NCBI RefSeq assembly: GCF_003544915.1
Contig: NZ_CP032097.1
Location: 2,728,001-2,792,000, forward strand
DNA: 64,000 bases
Direction: 5' to 3'
DNA from: Arcobacter ellisii
GTDB lineage: Bacteria; Campylobacterota; Campylobacteria; Campylobacterales; Arcobacteraceae
Position 1 is the stretch's first letter. Each line of letters begins with the position of its first letter. The notes under the pieces were generated by a model. That model saw only the letters and a list, made by a program, of their open reading frames with translations, was not told the origin of the DNA and searched no databases. The translations under genes and the position numbers were made by a program. Below, one piece after another: positions 1-8,469 of the stretch.

Positions 1-20
1 AATGCAAAAACTTTTTTCAT
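1..20 (-). CDS. Start of a gene running off the left edge (partial)
   Basis: On the minus strand an ATG at 20-18 is preceded by AAGGAG (28-33) and by a second AAGG directly next to it. The readable codons give MKKVFA, which looks like the first residues of a signal peptide or membrane protein. Only six complete codons lie in the window, so no function can be given. It is divergent from the small membrane protein gene at 151. Confidence 0.5.
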
Positions 21-150
21 CCTTCAACTCCTTAAAATAATTTAATTTATTATATTTAAAGATAATTTATATAGTTATTAAATTAATTATTTATTAAATT
101 AATTCTTATAGAATTTTATGCTAATCTATAAATAAAATTAAAGGTTCTGA

Positions 151-540
151 ATGTTTCAACTTCCATTAGAGATTTTATCTAATCTTGCTTCTATAATCTT
201 AGTTATAGTTCTTGTTATTTCTTATCTAAAACAGAAAAAAAGAATTGAAGTAATCAAAAAACTTGATTCTTTAAAAACAGAAAATAGTTTAACTCCAGAA
301 GATATCAATTATATTGATGAAAATATAAATGAGTTTAAAGAAAAAAGTGAAAAAGCAGATAATCTTGTGAAAATACTAAATCCTATTTTTATTTTAGCAG
401 TAGGTATTTTATTTATTTATCTTCCTGTTTCAGATGCTATGATTCATCTAAATGTGATTATTGTTGCAATAATTTATGTTCAACTTGACAAAATAAACAA
501 AAGAAATACACTAGCTTTACTAAAAGAGTTAAAAAAATAA
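151..540 (+). CDS. Small membrane protein of unknown function
   Basis: A 129-residue protein with a good Shine-Dalgarno (AAAGG) just upstream of its ATG. It has a hydrophobic segment near residues 10-25, a charged Lys/Glu-rich middle (about 28-75), and two more hydrophobic segments near 76-92 and 98-112. This suggests a three-pass inner-membrane protein with a hydrophilic loop. I do not recognise the family. It ends in a hairpin shared with the convergent Crp/Fnr gene and stands alone, so context gives no role. Confidence 0.7.
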   Translation: MFQLPLEILSNLASIILVIVLVISYLKQKKRIEVIKKLDSLKTENSLTPEDINYIDENINEFKEKSEKADNLVKILNPIFILAVGILFIYLPVSDAMIHLNVIIVAIIYVQLDKINKRNTLALLKELKK

Positions 541-552
541 TTTAACTCTTTT
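522..552. terminator. Bidirectional terminator hairpin
   Basis: A perfect 12-bp inverted repeat, AAAAGAGTTAAA (522-533) and TTTAACTCTTTT (541-552), surrounds a 7-nt A-rich loop between two convergent genes. T-runs lie at the 3' side in both directions. It overlaps both stop codons. Confidence 0.75.
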
Positions 553-1198
553 ATTCTGTTATATAACTTTTTAGTTTTGCATAATCTAAGATTTTTATAT
601 AACCTTTGTCATTTTGAATAATTTTTTCTTTTTTTAATTTCGCTAATTTTCTTGAAAATGTTTCAGGTGTTATATTTAATAGTTGTGCAATTTTTACTTG
701 TTTTAGATTTATTAAAATTGATTCATTGTCATATAAAAACTTCGCAATCTTTTCTATACTATTTGAACTCACATTATAATTTATAAAACTCTCTAAAGCC
801 TTTATTTTTCTTGTTAAAGATTTTATAAAAAACATTGAAACTTCAGGTTTTAATAAAAACTCATTTTTAAATTTTTCATAATCAATCAATAATACCTCTG
901 CATTTGTTTCAAAGGTACAATTTGCAGGAAATCTCAAATCTTCATAATTAACTATTTCAGCTATTAATGAAGGTGCCATTAGATTATGAATTACAACTTC
1001 ATTATCTTTATGGTCGTAAGTATAAAGTTTTGCAATTCCTTTTAACAACAAATGAAGATATTTTGGCTCATCTCCTTTGTAAAACAGAATTTCATCTTTA
1101 TTAAAAAATTTTTTTATTGAAATCTCTTTTAATCTTGTTTTTTCTTCTTCTTTTAAGAAATTAAAAAAATAAAAATCATCTATGGTATTCTTTGTCAT
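551..1198 (-). CDS. Crp/Fnr family transcriptional regulator
   Basis: This 215-residue protein has an N-terminal cyclic-nucleotide-binding-like beta barrel (about residues 15-120, including 'KDEILFYKGDEPKYLHLLLKG'-type sequence) and a C-terminal winged helix with the recognition region 'LNITPETFSRKLAKLKKEKII'. No N-terminal cysteine cluster like that of oxygen-sensing Fnr is visible, so a heme, NO or other redox signal is more likely. The open frame extends to a TTG at 1225, but that codon lies inside a perfect FNR-type palindrome (1212-1225), so I prefer the ATG at 1198. The gene diverges from a YgbA-like gene, which points to a nitrosative or redox stress role, probably with autoregulation. 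Confidence 0.85.
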   Translation of the reverse strand: MTKNTIDDFYFFNFLKEEEKTRLKEISIKKFFNKDEILFYKGDEPKYLHLLLKGIAKLYTYDHKDNEVVIHNLMAPSLIAEIVNYEDLRFPANCTFETNAEVLLIDYEKFKNEFLLKPEVSMFFIKSLTRKIKALESFINYNVSSNSIEKIAKFLYDNESILINLKQVKIAQLLNITPETFSRKLAKLKKEKIIQNDKGYIKILDYAKLKSYITE

Positions 1199-1211
1199 AT
1201 CTACTCTTTTA

Positions 1212-1225
1212 TTGACAGTCGTCAA
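1212..1225. promoter_or_regulatory. Crp/Fnr-type operator palindrome
   Basis: TTGAC-N4-GTCAA (TTGACAGTCGTCAA) is a perfect two-half-site palindrome with the 4-bp spacing typical of the Fnr/Dnr/NssR class. It lies between the divergent Crp/Fnr gene (start 1198) and the YgbA-like gene (start 1310) and is the obvious site for the adjacent regulator. Binding is inferred. Confidence 0.7.
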
Positions 1226-1309
1226 GGTTTAATTTCGTATTTTATGCAAAAATTTCAAAAAAGTAAATTAAATAAGATAAATTTTATCCTAATTATTAAA
1301 AGAAGAATT

Positions 1310-1657
1310 ATGAATACTGAAAAATTTGAAATTGAAATAAATACACTTAAAAAATTTTATGAACTTTATTGTAAAGATAAACATAAAGATTTAGAAGAAA
1401 AATCTTTTGAATTAATCTATAAAGATAAAATATTTTCAATAAAATTAAATCTTTGTGAAAATTGTTTTAAAAATATCAACTACTCTTTTGAAAAATTGCA
1501 AGCTTGTCCACACGAAATAAAACCAAGATGTAGAAAATGTCCAAATCCTTGTTATGAAAAAGAAAATTGGAAAGAGACAGCAAGAGTTATGAAATACTCG
1601 GCAATTAAATTATCTTTGGGAAAAATAAAATCAAGGGTAATTAATCTTTTTAATTAA
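1310..1657 (+). CDS. YgbA-like nitrous oxide-stimulated promoter family protein
   Basis: This 115-residue protein carries the cysteine pattern of the YgbA_NO family: 'LCENCF' near the middle, then 'ACPHEIKPRCRKCPNPCYE' and a conserved 'MKYS' tail. The many Cys pairs suggest a metal site. The family is controlled by the nitric-oxide repressor NsrR in enterobacteria, and its biochemical role is not established. I chose the ATG at 1310 (SD GAAG nearby) over an upstream in-frame ATG at 1244 that sits next to the operator and adds 22 basic residues. It diverges from a Crp/Fnr regulator and abuts ung with no spacer at its 3' end. Confidence 0.8.
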   Translation: MNTEKFEIEINTLKKFYELYCKDKHKDLEEKSFELIYKDKIFSIKLNLCENCFKNINYSFEKLQACPHEIKPRCRKCPNPCYEKENWKETARVMKYSAIKLSLGKIKSRVINLFN

Positions 1658-2305
1658 TTACCAGTTGATTGCCTCTTTTTTCAGATTTGTCAAAATTTCA
1701 TTTGTTTTAGAAAAATGTTTACACCCAAAAAAACCTCTATAAGATGAAAGTGGACTTGGATGTGGAGCTGTTAAAATATGGTGTTTTGATTTATTTATCA
1801 ATTTTGTTTTAGCAATTGCTGGACTTCCCCAAAGAATAAAGATTACATTCTCTTTGTTATCACTAATATATTTAATGATATTATCTGTAAATATTTCCCA
1901 ACCCAAATTATGATGGGATTTTGGTTTGCCTTCTTCTACTGTTAAAATAGTATTTAAAAGCATTACTCCTTGTTTTGCCCAAGATGTTAAATCTCCATCT
2001 TCACAAATAGATTTTTTACCTAAATCATCATTTATCTCTTTTAAAATATTTACCATAGAAGGAGGATTTTTAATATTACTTGGAGTTGAAAATGCTAAAC
2101 CTTGTGCTTGTCCAAAACCATGATATGGGTCTTGTCCTAAAATTACAACTTTTAGATTTTCAAGTTTTGTTAAACTAAAAGCTTTAAAGATATTTTGTTT
2201 TTCTGGAAAAACTGTAGATGTTTCATATCTTTTATCAATCTCATTTTTTAGCTTTTCATAATACTCTTTTTCTTTTTCTAAATTTATTACATCTTCCCAA
2301 GTCAT
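1658..2305 (-). CDS. ung: Uracil-DNA glycosylase, family 1
   Basis: It removes uracil from DNA as the first step of base-excision repair in the cytoplasm. The 215-residue length is normal. The water-activating motif GQDPYHG (about residues 57-63, with the catalytic Asp), AQGLAFS, the LLNT/VEEGKPKSH uracil-recognition region and the DNA-intercalating HPSPLSS loop (about 180) are all present. Its stop codon directly abuts that of the convergent YgbA-like gene. No operon partner is evident. Confidence 0.96.
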   Translation of the reverse strand: MTWEDVINLEKEKEYYEKLKNEIDKRYETSTVFPEKQNIFKAFSLTKLENLKVVILGQDPYHGFGQAQGLAFSTPSNIKNPPSMVNILKEINDDLGKKSICEDGDLTSWAKQGVMLLNTILTVEEGKPKSHHNLGWEIFTDNIIKYISDNKENVIFILWGSPAIAKTKLINKSKHHILTAPHPSPLSSYRGFFGCKHFSKTNEILTNLKKEAINW

Positions 2306-2332
2306 CGTACTTCCTAATATTTAAAAATAAAA

Positions 2333-2360
2333 AAAGCTAAGGCTTTAAAACCTTAGCTTT
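2333..2360 (-). terminator. Rho-independent terminator after the aldehyde dehydrogenase gene
   Basis: A 10-bp perfect stem, AAAGCTAAGG (2333-2342) and CCTTAGCTTT (2351-2360), has an 8-nt loop. Read on the minus strand it is followed by a T-run, matching termination of the 5450-2382 operon before ung. Confidence 0.75.
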
Positions 2361-2381
2361 GAAAAAATCAAAAATTATTTA

Positions 2382-3773
2382 TTATAAAACTGGTGATTTG
2401 ATAACCATCATTTTTTGATTTTGCATTTCTCTCATAGAATCAGGAATTCCACCTAATCCTAAACCAGAAGTTTTAGCTCCACCAAACGGCATCCAGTCAA
2501 CTCTAAATGCTGTATGGTCATTTACCATAACTGCTGTTGCATTTAATCTTTTTACTGCTTTTAAAGCTGTATCAAGATTTTTTGTAAATACCGCTGCTTG
2601 GAATGAAACATCTAATTGATTTGCTCTTTTAATTGCTTCATCTAAAGTTTTATAAGAATATACACAAACAACTGGTCCAAAAATCTCTTTTTGAGAGATA
2701 ATTGCATCATCAGATGGGTTTACAATAACAGTTGGTTCAAAACAAGAATCACCTATTCTTTTTCCACCAGTTAAAATTTTTCCACCTTTTGCAACTGCAT
2801 CATTAACCCACTCTTCAACTCTATTTACTTCATTGTGGTTAATTAATGGCCCAACTTCAGTTTTTGGGTCTAATTGGTCACCAACAACTAATTTTGAAGC
2901 TTTTTGGGCAATTTCAGAAGCTACAGTATCAGCAATTGATTCATGTACAAAAATTCTTTGAACAGAAACACAAACTTGACCAGCGTGGTAGAATCCACCT
3001 TTTACTAAGTCTGGAATCATAGCTTCAATATCAGCATCTGGCTCAACGATTACTGGTGCCACTCCACCATGTTCTAACGCACTTCTTGTACCAGCACTTG
3101 CTTTTGAGTTTAAGTACCAACCAACAGGTCCTGAACCAATAAATGTAAAGAATGCAGTTTTTGGAGATGTAACTAAAAGTTCTCCACCTTGTCTATCACA
3201 AACAACAGCTTGTGCCCAACCTTCAGGAAGTCCAGCTTCTTTTAATAATTCAACAAGTCTTAATGCACTCATTGGAGTTTGAGTTGCTGGTCTAATAATA
3301 ACTGGACAACCAACAGCAATTGCAGGAATTACTTGGTGAATTGCTAAGTTAAATGGGTGATTAAAAGCTGAAATTGCAGCAACTACACCAATTGGTTCTT
3401 TCATAGTATAAGCCATTCTGTTAGCTGAACTAGCAGTATGACCCATAGCTATTTCTTGACCTTCTTGTAATCCAATTTGTTCAATAGCAATTTTTACACC
3501 ATTAATAGCTCTCTGAATTTCAACTTTAGAGTCAATATATGGCTTTCCACCTTCACTTGCACAAAGAATTGTTAATTCTTCAACTTGAGAAGACATAATC
3601 TTCATCAAGTTTTCTAAAATTTCAATTCTTTTGTATTTTGGAATCCAGTTATCTACATCTAAGAATCTCTCATAAGCAGTATCGATAGCTTTTTGAACTC
3701 CTTCAACTGTTGTAAATGGAACTGATCCAACAACTCTTCCGTCAAATGGTGATGTTACTTCTATTGTACTCAT
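2382..3773 (-). CDS. NAD(P)-dependent aldehyde dehydrogenase family protein
   Basis: A 463-residue member of the aldehyde dehydrogenase superfamily, oxidising an aldehyde to an acid in the cytoplasm. Catalytic residues are visible: Asn138 in 'ISAFNHPFN', Glu234 in 'ALEHGG' and the nucleophile Cys268 in 'AGQVC'. The C-terminal 'PFGGAKTSGLG' is also typical. The substrate cannot be read from sequence. The gene lies 18 nt downstream of an acetolactate-synthase-like TPP enzyme in the same orientation, so the two probably act on related 2-oxo acid or aldehyde intermediates. A terminator follows. Confidence 0.9.
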   Translation of the reverse strand: MSTIEVTSPFDGRVVGSVPFTTVEGVQKAIDTAYERFLDVDNWIPKYKRIEILENLMKIMSSQVEELTILCASEGGKPYIDSKVEIQRAINGVKIAIEQIGLQEGQEIAMGHTASSANRMAYTMKEPIGVVAAISAFNHPFNLAIHQVIPAIAVGCPVIIRPATQTPMSALRLVELLKEAGLPEGWAQAVVCDRQGGELLVTSPKTAFFTFIGSGPVGWYLNSKASAGTRSALEHGGVAPVIVEPDADIEAMIPDLVKGGFYHAGQVCVSVQRIFVHESIADTVASEIAQKASKLVVGDQLDPKTEVGPLINHNEVNRVEEWVNDAVAKGGKILTGGKRIGDSCFEPTVIVNPSDDAIISQKEIFGPVVCVYSYKTLDEAIKRANQLDVSFQAAVFTKNLDTALKAVKRLNATAVMVNDHTAFRVDWMPFGGAKTSGLGLGGIPDSMREMQNQKMMVIKSPVL

Positions 3774-3791
3774 AATTTCCCTTTCAAATTT

Positions 3792-5450
3792 TTATATTAA
3801 ACATTGTTTTTTTGCTAAAAGCTCATTTAAAATAGCGTGATTTAATGAATAATCTACTGCTAAATCAATTAAGTGAACACCTTTACCATTTACACAAGCA
3901 TCTAAAGTTTTTTCAAACTCTTCAACTGAAGTTGGTCTGTGTCCTGTTGCACCATATGATTCAGCGTATTTAACGAAATCAGGATTTCCTAAATCTAAAC
4001 CAAATGTTTCGAATCCCATTCCTGTTTGTTTCCATTTAATCATACCGTATGCATTATCATTTAAGATAATAACTGTTAGGTCTAATCCTAATCTTACAGC
4101 TGTTTCTAACTCTTGAGAGTTCATCATAAATCCACCATCACCACAAACAGCAACAACTTTTTTCTCTGGATTTATCATTTTAGCTGCCATTCCAGAAGGA
4201 AGTCCAGCCCCCATAGTTGCTAATGCATTGTCAAGTAATAATGTGTTTGGTTGTGCACATCTATAATTTCTTGCAAACCAGATTTTATAAACACCATTAT
4301 CAAGTGTAACGATATCTTCTGGGTTTAATGTTTGTCTAATTGCACGTACCGCTCTTTGAGGTAAAATTGGGAATCTATTATCACCAAAATATTTTGATAA
4401 TCTTGTTCTGATTTCATCTGCTAATCTTGCATAGTAATCAAAATCCCAGTGAGCTTGAGGAGTAATTGCTTGAGTAATTTCTTGGATACTTCCAGCAATA
4501 TCACCAACAACGTCTAATTGAGGGAAATATGTATCATCAACTTCACTTGGGAAGAAGTTAACGTGAATAACTTTTGTAGCATCTGGTTTATTTTCCATAA
4601 AAAATGGTGGTTTTTCAATTACATCGTGACCAACATTGATGATTAAATCTGCTCTTTCAATTGCGCAGTGAATAAAGTCATCTTTAGATAATGCAGCAGT
4701 TGATAAACATAATGGGTGATTTTCATCAATAACACCTTTACCCATTTGAGTAGAGAAGAATGGCATTCCAGTTTTGTTTACAAAATCAGTTAAAGCTGTA
4801 CCAATTCTTGTTCTATTTGCACCTGCTCCAATTAATAATAATGGTCTTTTTGCACCTTCAATCATTTTAATTGCATCAGCAACAGCTGCTTCACAAGCAG
4901 TTGGATATTTGAAAGGTTTTACTGGATAGATATTAAATTCAACTTCTTCAGCTGCAATATCTTCTGGTAATTCAATATGTACAGCACCTGGTCTTTCAGT
5001 AGTTGCGATTTTAAATGCTTCTCTTACCATTGATGGAATGTTGTTTCCATTTACAACTTGTTTAGCATATTTAGTCATTGGTTTCATCATACCAACGATA
5101 TCAACGATTTGGAATCTACCTTGTTTAGATTTTTTGATTGGTTTTTGCCCTGTAATCATCATCATTGGCATACCACCAAGTTGTGCATAAGCAGCACTTG
5201 TAGCAAAGTTAGTAGCTCCAGGTCCAAGTGTAGAGATACAAACTCCAACTTTTCCTGTTAATCTTCCATAAGTTGCAGCCATAAATCCTGCACCTTGCTC
5301 ATGTCTTGTTAAAATTAGTTTAATATTTGAAGTTCTTAAGGCTTCAAGAAAATCAAGATTTTCTTCACCTGGAATTCCAAAAATATACTCAACACCTTCG
5401 TTTTCTAATGCTTTTATGAATAATTCTGATGCATTCATTTTAGTCTCCAT
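3792..5450 (-). CDS. Thiamine-diphosphate enzyme, acetolactate synthase large-subunit-like
   Basis: A 552-residue protein with the three domains of the pyruvate oxidase/acetolactate synthase family. The TPP-activating Glu51 is in 'TRHEQGAGFM', the central domain contains 'GAGANR', and the C-terminal Mg-TPP motif runs from GDG to NDN ('VCGDGGFMMNS...ILNDN'). No small regulatory subunit gene is adjacent, which argues for a catabolic AlsS-type enzyme or another decarboxylase rather than the biosynthetic IlvB. The paired aldehyde dehydrogenase just downstream supports a catabolic two-step route. Benzoylformate- or oxalyl-CoA-type decarboxylases are alternatives that sequence alone does not exclude. 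Confidence 0.85.
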   Translation of the reverse strand: METKMNASELFIKALENEGVEYIFGIPGEENLDFLEALRTSNIKLILTRHEQGAGFMAATYGRLTGKVGVCISTLGPGATNFATSAAYAQLGGMPMMMITGQKPIKKSKQGRFQIVDIVGMMKPMTKYAKQVVNGNNIPSMVREAFKIATTERPGAVHIELPEDIAAEEVEFNIYPVKPFKYPTACEAAVADAIKMIEGAKRPLLLIGAGANRTRIGTALTDFVNKTGMPFFSTQMGKGVIDENHPLCLSTAALSKDDFIHCAIERADLIINVGHDVIEKPPFFMENKPDATKVIHVNFFPSEVDDTYFPQLDVVGDIAGSIQEITQAITPQAHWDFDYYARLADEIRTRLSKYFGDNRFPILPQRAVRAIRQTLNPEDIVTLDNGVYKIWFARNYRCAQPNTLLLDNALATMGAGLPSGMAAKMINPEKKVVAVCGDGGFMMNSQELETAVRLGLDLTVIILNDNAYGMIKWKQTGMGFETFGLDLGNPDFVKYAESYGATGHRPTSVEEFEKTLDACVNGKGVHLIDLAVDYSLNHAILNELLAKKQCLI

Positions 5451-5675
5451 TAATTTTTAAAAATAATAATTGATAATCACATTCTATATCTATTTAATTC
5501 TTATTAAATCACGCTAATATTTTATTTTGAATATGATACTTTGTATTGTTATTATACAACTCGCGAATTATAGTTGATTAACACTTAATATTATAACCAT
5601 ATTACCCCATATAGTTTAGATAATATTAATAATATTTTGTATACTATAATTCAATATTTAACAAAAGGTTACATT

Positions 5676-6269
5676 ATGAAGAAAATTTTACTAATTTTGT
5701 TACTTGTAATAGTCTTACCCTTTTTCTATTTGATTGTTACAAATTATAACAACATTCCAAAACTAGATGAAAATGTAAAAGAAAAGTGGTCACAAGTACA
5801 AAACCAATATAAAAGAAGAGCTGATTTAATACCAAATCTTGTGGAAACAGTAAAAGCTTATGCAGAACATGAAAAAAGTACTTTTGTGGAAGTTACAGAA
5901 GCAAGAAGTAAAGTATCTGCTATAAATATCAATGAAAATACACTTAATAATCCAGCACTTTTACAACAATTTGATAGTGCTCAAGCAGGATTAAGTAGTG
6001 CTTTATCAAAGCTTATGGTTGTAGTTGAAAAATATCCTGAATTAAAAGCAAATCAAAATTTTCAAGCACTTCAATCACAACTTGAAGGCACAGAAAATAG
6101 AATTTCTGTAGCACGAAAAGATTTTATTGAAGCAGTTAAACTTTATAATTTAGAATTAAGAACTATGCCTGGAAAACTTGTAGCTGCAATAGTTCATCCA
6201 GAAGCAGAGTTAAAAGAGACTTTTACAGCAAGTCCAACAGAGCAAGAAGCTCCAAAAGTAAAATTCTAA
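5676..6269 (+). CDS. LemA family membrane protein
   Basis: A 197-residue LemA protein. One N-terminal transmembrane helix ('ILLILLLVIVLPFFYLIV') is followed by the long helical LemA domain with 'RRADLIPNLVETVKAYAEHE', 'EARSKV' and 'NRISVARKDFIEAVKLYN'. The ATG at 5676 has AAAGG upstream, and the 13 codons before it are probably untranslated. Its TAA overlaps the next ATG by 1 nt. LemA is commonly encoded with TPM-domain proteins, as here. The molecular function is not established, although a role in envelope stress or membrane organisation is often suggested. Confidence 0.9.
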   Translation: MKKILLILLLVIVLPFFYLIVTNYNNIPKLDENVKEKWSQVQNQYKRRADLIPNLVETVKAYAEHEKSTFVEVTEARSKVSAININENTLNNPALLQQFDSAQAGLSSALSKLMVVVEKYPELKANQNFQALQSQLEGTENRISVARKDFIEAVKLYNLELRTMPGKLVAAIVHPEAELKETFTASPTEQEAPKVKF

Positions 6270-6886
6270 TGATTTTAAATGAAAAAGAACAAGAACTAAT
6301 TTCAAAGGAGATAGAAAATCTTGAAAGATTTTCTTCTGCTGAATTAGTTGCTGTTATAACTCAAAAAAGTTCAAACTATAAATATGCAGGATTATTAATT
6401 TCAATATTTTTTGTTTTTTTCTCTTCTTTTATTTTATATTTTTTAAAAGAGTTATCAATTTTAGAACTACTTCAATATCAACTTTTGATTTTTGTAGGAA
6501 TAAATTTATTATTTGAAAATTATAAAAAATTGGTTTTAAAAATCTTACCTCAAAATTATAAACATCAAAAAGCTTCTTTATATGCAAAAGAACAATTTAA
6601 TAATTTAGGACTAAATAGAACAAAAACAAAACAAGCTATTATGTTTTTTGTTAGTCTTGATGAAAAATATGTTGAGATTATTACTGATAAAGAGATTTCA
6701 AAAAAAATACCTGATGAATTTTGGCAACAATTGGTACAAGAGTTTATAGATGATGTAAAAAAAGAAGATTTTTTAAATGGATATTTAAAAGCCCTAAAAA
6801 CATCAAAAGCTATTTTAATTCAACATTTTCCAATTCAAGAAAATGATAAAAATGAATTATCAAATGAAGTAATTGAGTTAAAATGA
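6269..6886 (+). CDS. TPM-domain membrane protein
   Basis: A 205-residue protein of the TPM (TLP18.3/Psb32/MOLO-1) family. 'LSSAELVAVI'-like sequence opens the domain, a hydrophobic hairpin near residues 33-75 inserts into the membrane, and the C-terminal part ('LGLNRTKTKQAIMFFVSLDEKYVEIITDKEISKKIPDEFW') is the usual TPM core. It overlaps lemA by 1 nt and the next TPM gene by 4 nt (ATGA), so the three are translationally coupled. It resembles the short TPM proteins found next to LemA elsewhere. Its function is unknown. Confidence 0.85.
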   Translation: MILNEKEQELISKEIENLERFSSAELVAVITQKSSNYKYAGLLISIFFVFFSSFILYFLKELSILELLQYQLLIFVGINLLFENYKKLVLKILPQNYKHQKASLYAKEQFNNLGLNRTKTKQAIMFFVSLDEKYVEIITDKEISKKIPDEFWQQLVQEFIDDVKKEDFLNGYLKALKTSKAILIQHFPIQENDKNELSNEVIELK

Positions 6887-7800
6887 AAAAAATTATATTA
6901 ATTTTACTTTTTATTTTCAGTTTCTTAAATGCAGATATTACACAATATTTCCCAAAATTAGAGGGAAGAGTTGTTGATGAAGCAAATCTTTTATCTCCTT
7001 TGGTTAAAAAAGATATAGATTTAATTTTAAAAGAGGAAGAAGAGAAAAGCTCAAATCAAATTGTTGTTGTAATTCTGAACTCTTTAAACGGATATACAAT
7101 CGAAGAGTATTCATATCAACTTGGAAGATTTTGGGGAATTGGTCAAAAAGATAAAAACAATGGTGTTTTACTTGTGATTTCTATGGCTGAACGAAAAATT
7201 AGAATAGAGGTTGGTTATGGACTTGAAGGTGCTTTAACTGATAAAATTTCCCATGAAATTATCAATTACACAATTAAACCAAATTTTAAAGCAAATCAAT
7301 ATGAACTTGGGATTTTAAAAGCTTTAAATGAGATAAAAGCTGCAATAAAAGGCGAATATGTTGCAAAAGCTAAAACAGGAGATGACTTTAACTCTGTTTT
7401 TAACGCAATTATTCCTTTAGCTTTTTTTGCTTTGATATTTCTTTCAATGATTGCAAATAGTATCTCAAAAGCCTTAAGAAGTCAGTTTTTATATAAAGTT
7501 ACTAAATCATCTATCCCTTCATCTTTCTTTGGATTTTTTGCTTATGTAAGTTCTCAACCATTTACAACTTATAACTTCTTAGTTGCACTTATTATTTTTG
7601 TAATGGTTTTTGTATTTAATTTTATAATCTCAAAAAAAGTAGATTTTGATAAACTTGCAAAAGAGAATTATACAAATAGCTCAAACAGTTCATCAGGATT
7701 TGGTGGTTTTGGCTCATCTTCATCTTCAAGTGGTGGATTTGGTGGATTCTCTGGTGGCGGAGGAAGTTTTGGAGGAGGAGGCGCAAGTGGCGGCTGGTAA
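6883..7800 (+). CDS. Secreted/membrane-anchored TPM-domain protein with Gly/Ser-rich tail
   Basis: This 305-residue protein has a signal peptide ('IILILLFIFSFLNA'), an extracytoplasmic TPM domain (about residues 28-165, with 'GRVVDEANLLS', 'SNQIVVVIL', 'NNGVLLVISMAERKIRIEVGYGLEGALTD') and two membrane segments near 180-200 and 225-245. It ends in a low-complexity Gly/Ser tail finishing GGGGASGGW. This matches YgcG-type proteins encoded with LemA. The tail's GGA codons also make the ribosome-binding site of the next gene. Confidence 0.88.
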   Translation: MKKIILILLFIFSFLNADITQYFPKLEGRVVDEANLLSPLVKKDIDLILKEEEEKSSNQIVVVILNSLNGYTIEEYSYQLGRFWGIGQKDKNNGVLLVISMAERKIRIEVGYGLEGALTDKISHEIINYTIKPNFKANQYELGILKALNEIKAAIKGEYVAKAKTGDDFNSVFNAIIPLAFFALIFLSMIANSISKALRSQFLYKVTKSSIPSSFFGFFAYVSSQPFTTYNFLVALIIFVMVFVFNFIISKKVDFDKLAKENYTNSSNSSSGFGGFGSSSSSSGGFGGFSGGGGSFGGGGASGGW

Positions 7801-8443
7801 AAAAACAATTATATTTGATTTAGATGGAACATTAATAGACTCTTTAGAAGATATTGCAGTATGTATGAATAAAGTTTTAGAAGAGTTAAATCTTCCTATT
7901 CACAAAATTGATGATTATAAATATTTCGTAGGAAGTGGTGTTGATGTTTTAGTTGAAAATGCATTAAAAGGTCATTCATTAGAGATAAAAAATGAAGTTT
8001 TAAAAAGATTTAAAAAAGAGTATGACCAAAAACTTCATGAAAATACTAAACCTTATGAAGGCATTTATGAGTTATTAGATGAACTTAAAAAGCTTGATTA
8101 TAATCTTGCTGTTTTATCAAATAAACCTCATGATTTTACAGTGCAATATGTAGATTATTTATTTAAAGATTATGGTTTCAAAGAGGTTCATGGACAAAAA
8201 GTTGAAGTTCCAAGAAAACCACATCCAATTGGAGCGATAGCTATTGCTGAGGCTTTAAATGTTCCTTGTGAAGAAGTGTTTTTTGTTGGAGATACTTTAG
8301 TTGATATGAAAACTGCAAAAAGTGCTAATATGAAAGCTATTGGTGTTTTATGGGGATTTAGAGATGAAAAAGAACTAAATGAACATGGAGCTGATTTTAT
8401 AGTAAAACACCCTTTGGATATTTTAGAAATTGTAAAAAAATAA
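7787..8443 (+). CDS. gph: HAD-family phosphatase, phosphoglycolate phosphatase-like
   Basis: A 218-residue HAD hydrolase that dephosphorylates a small phosphometabolite, probably 2-phosphoglycolate. Motif I is 'IFDLDGTLIDS' (nucleophile Asp near residue 10), motif II 'AVLSNKP', motif III the Lys in 'RKPHP', and motif IV 'VFFVGDTLVDM'. The cap domain is of the small helical type. The open frame extends to 7646, but that stretch encodes the neighbour's Gly-rich tail in another frame. The GTG at 7787, 4-5 nt after GGAGGAGGAGGC, is the best start and overlaps the TPM gene by 14 nt. Confidence 0.88.
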   Translation: MAAGKKTIIFDLDGTLIDSLEDIAVCMNKVLEELNLPIHKIDDYKYFVGSGVDVLVENALKGHSLEIKNEVLKRFKKEYDQKLHENTKPYEGIYELLDELKKLDYNLAVLSNKPHDFTVQYVDYLFKDYGFKEVHGQKVEVPRKPHPIGAIAIAEALNVPCEEVFFVGDTLVDMKTAKSANMKAIGVLWGFRDEKELNEHGADFIVKHPLDILEIVKK

Positions 8444-8469
8444 AAGTTTTATAAATATAAAGGATTTAC

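Noticed and set aside
1244-1309. Longer YgbA-like start
   Set aside because: It adds a basic stretch not expected in the family, begins next to the operator, and has no ribosome site.
5465-5500. Fur-box-like TTGATAATCA upstream of the TPP enzyme gene
   Set aside because: Only one arm resembles a Fur site, and such AT-rich strings are expected by chance here.
7646-7786. N-terminal extension of the HAD phosphatase frame
   Set aside because: It is the Gly/Ser-rich tail of the TPM protein read in another frame, and the GTG at 7787 with a strong Shine-Dalgarno explains the real start.
7680-7800. GGT/GGA-rich tandem repeat as a CRISPR or satellite
   Set aside because: It is in frame with Gly/Ser codons of a secreted TPM protein tail and has no spacer-repeat structure.
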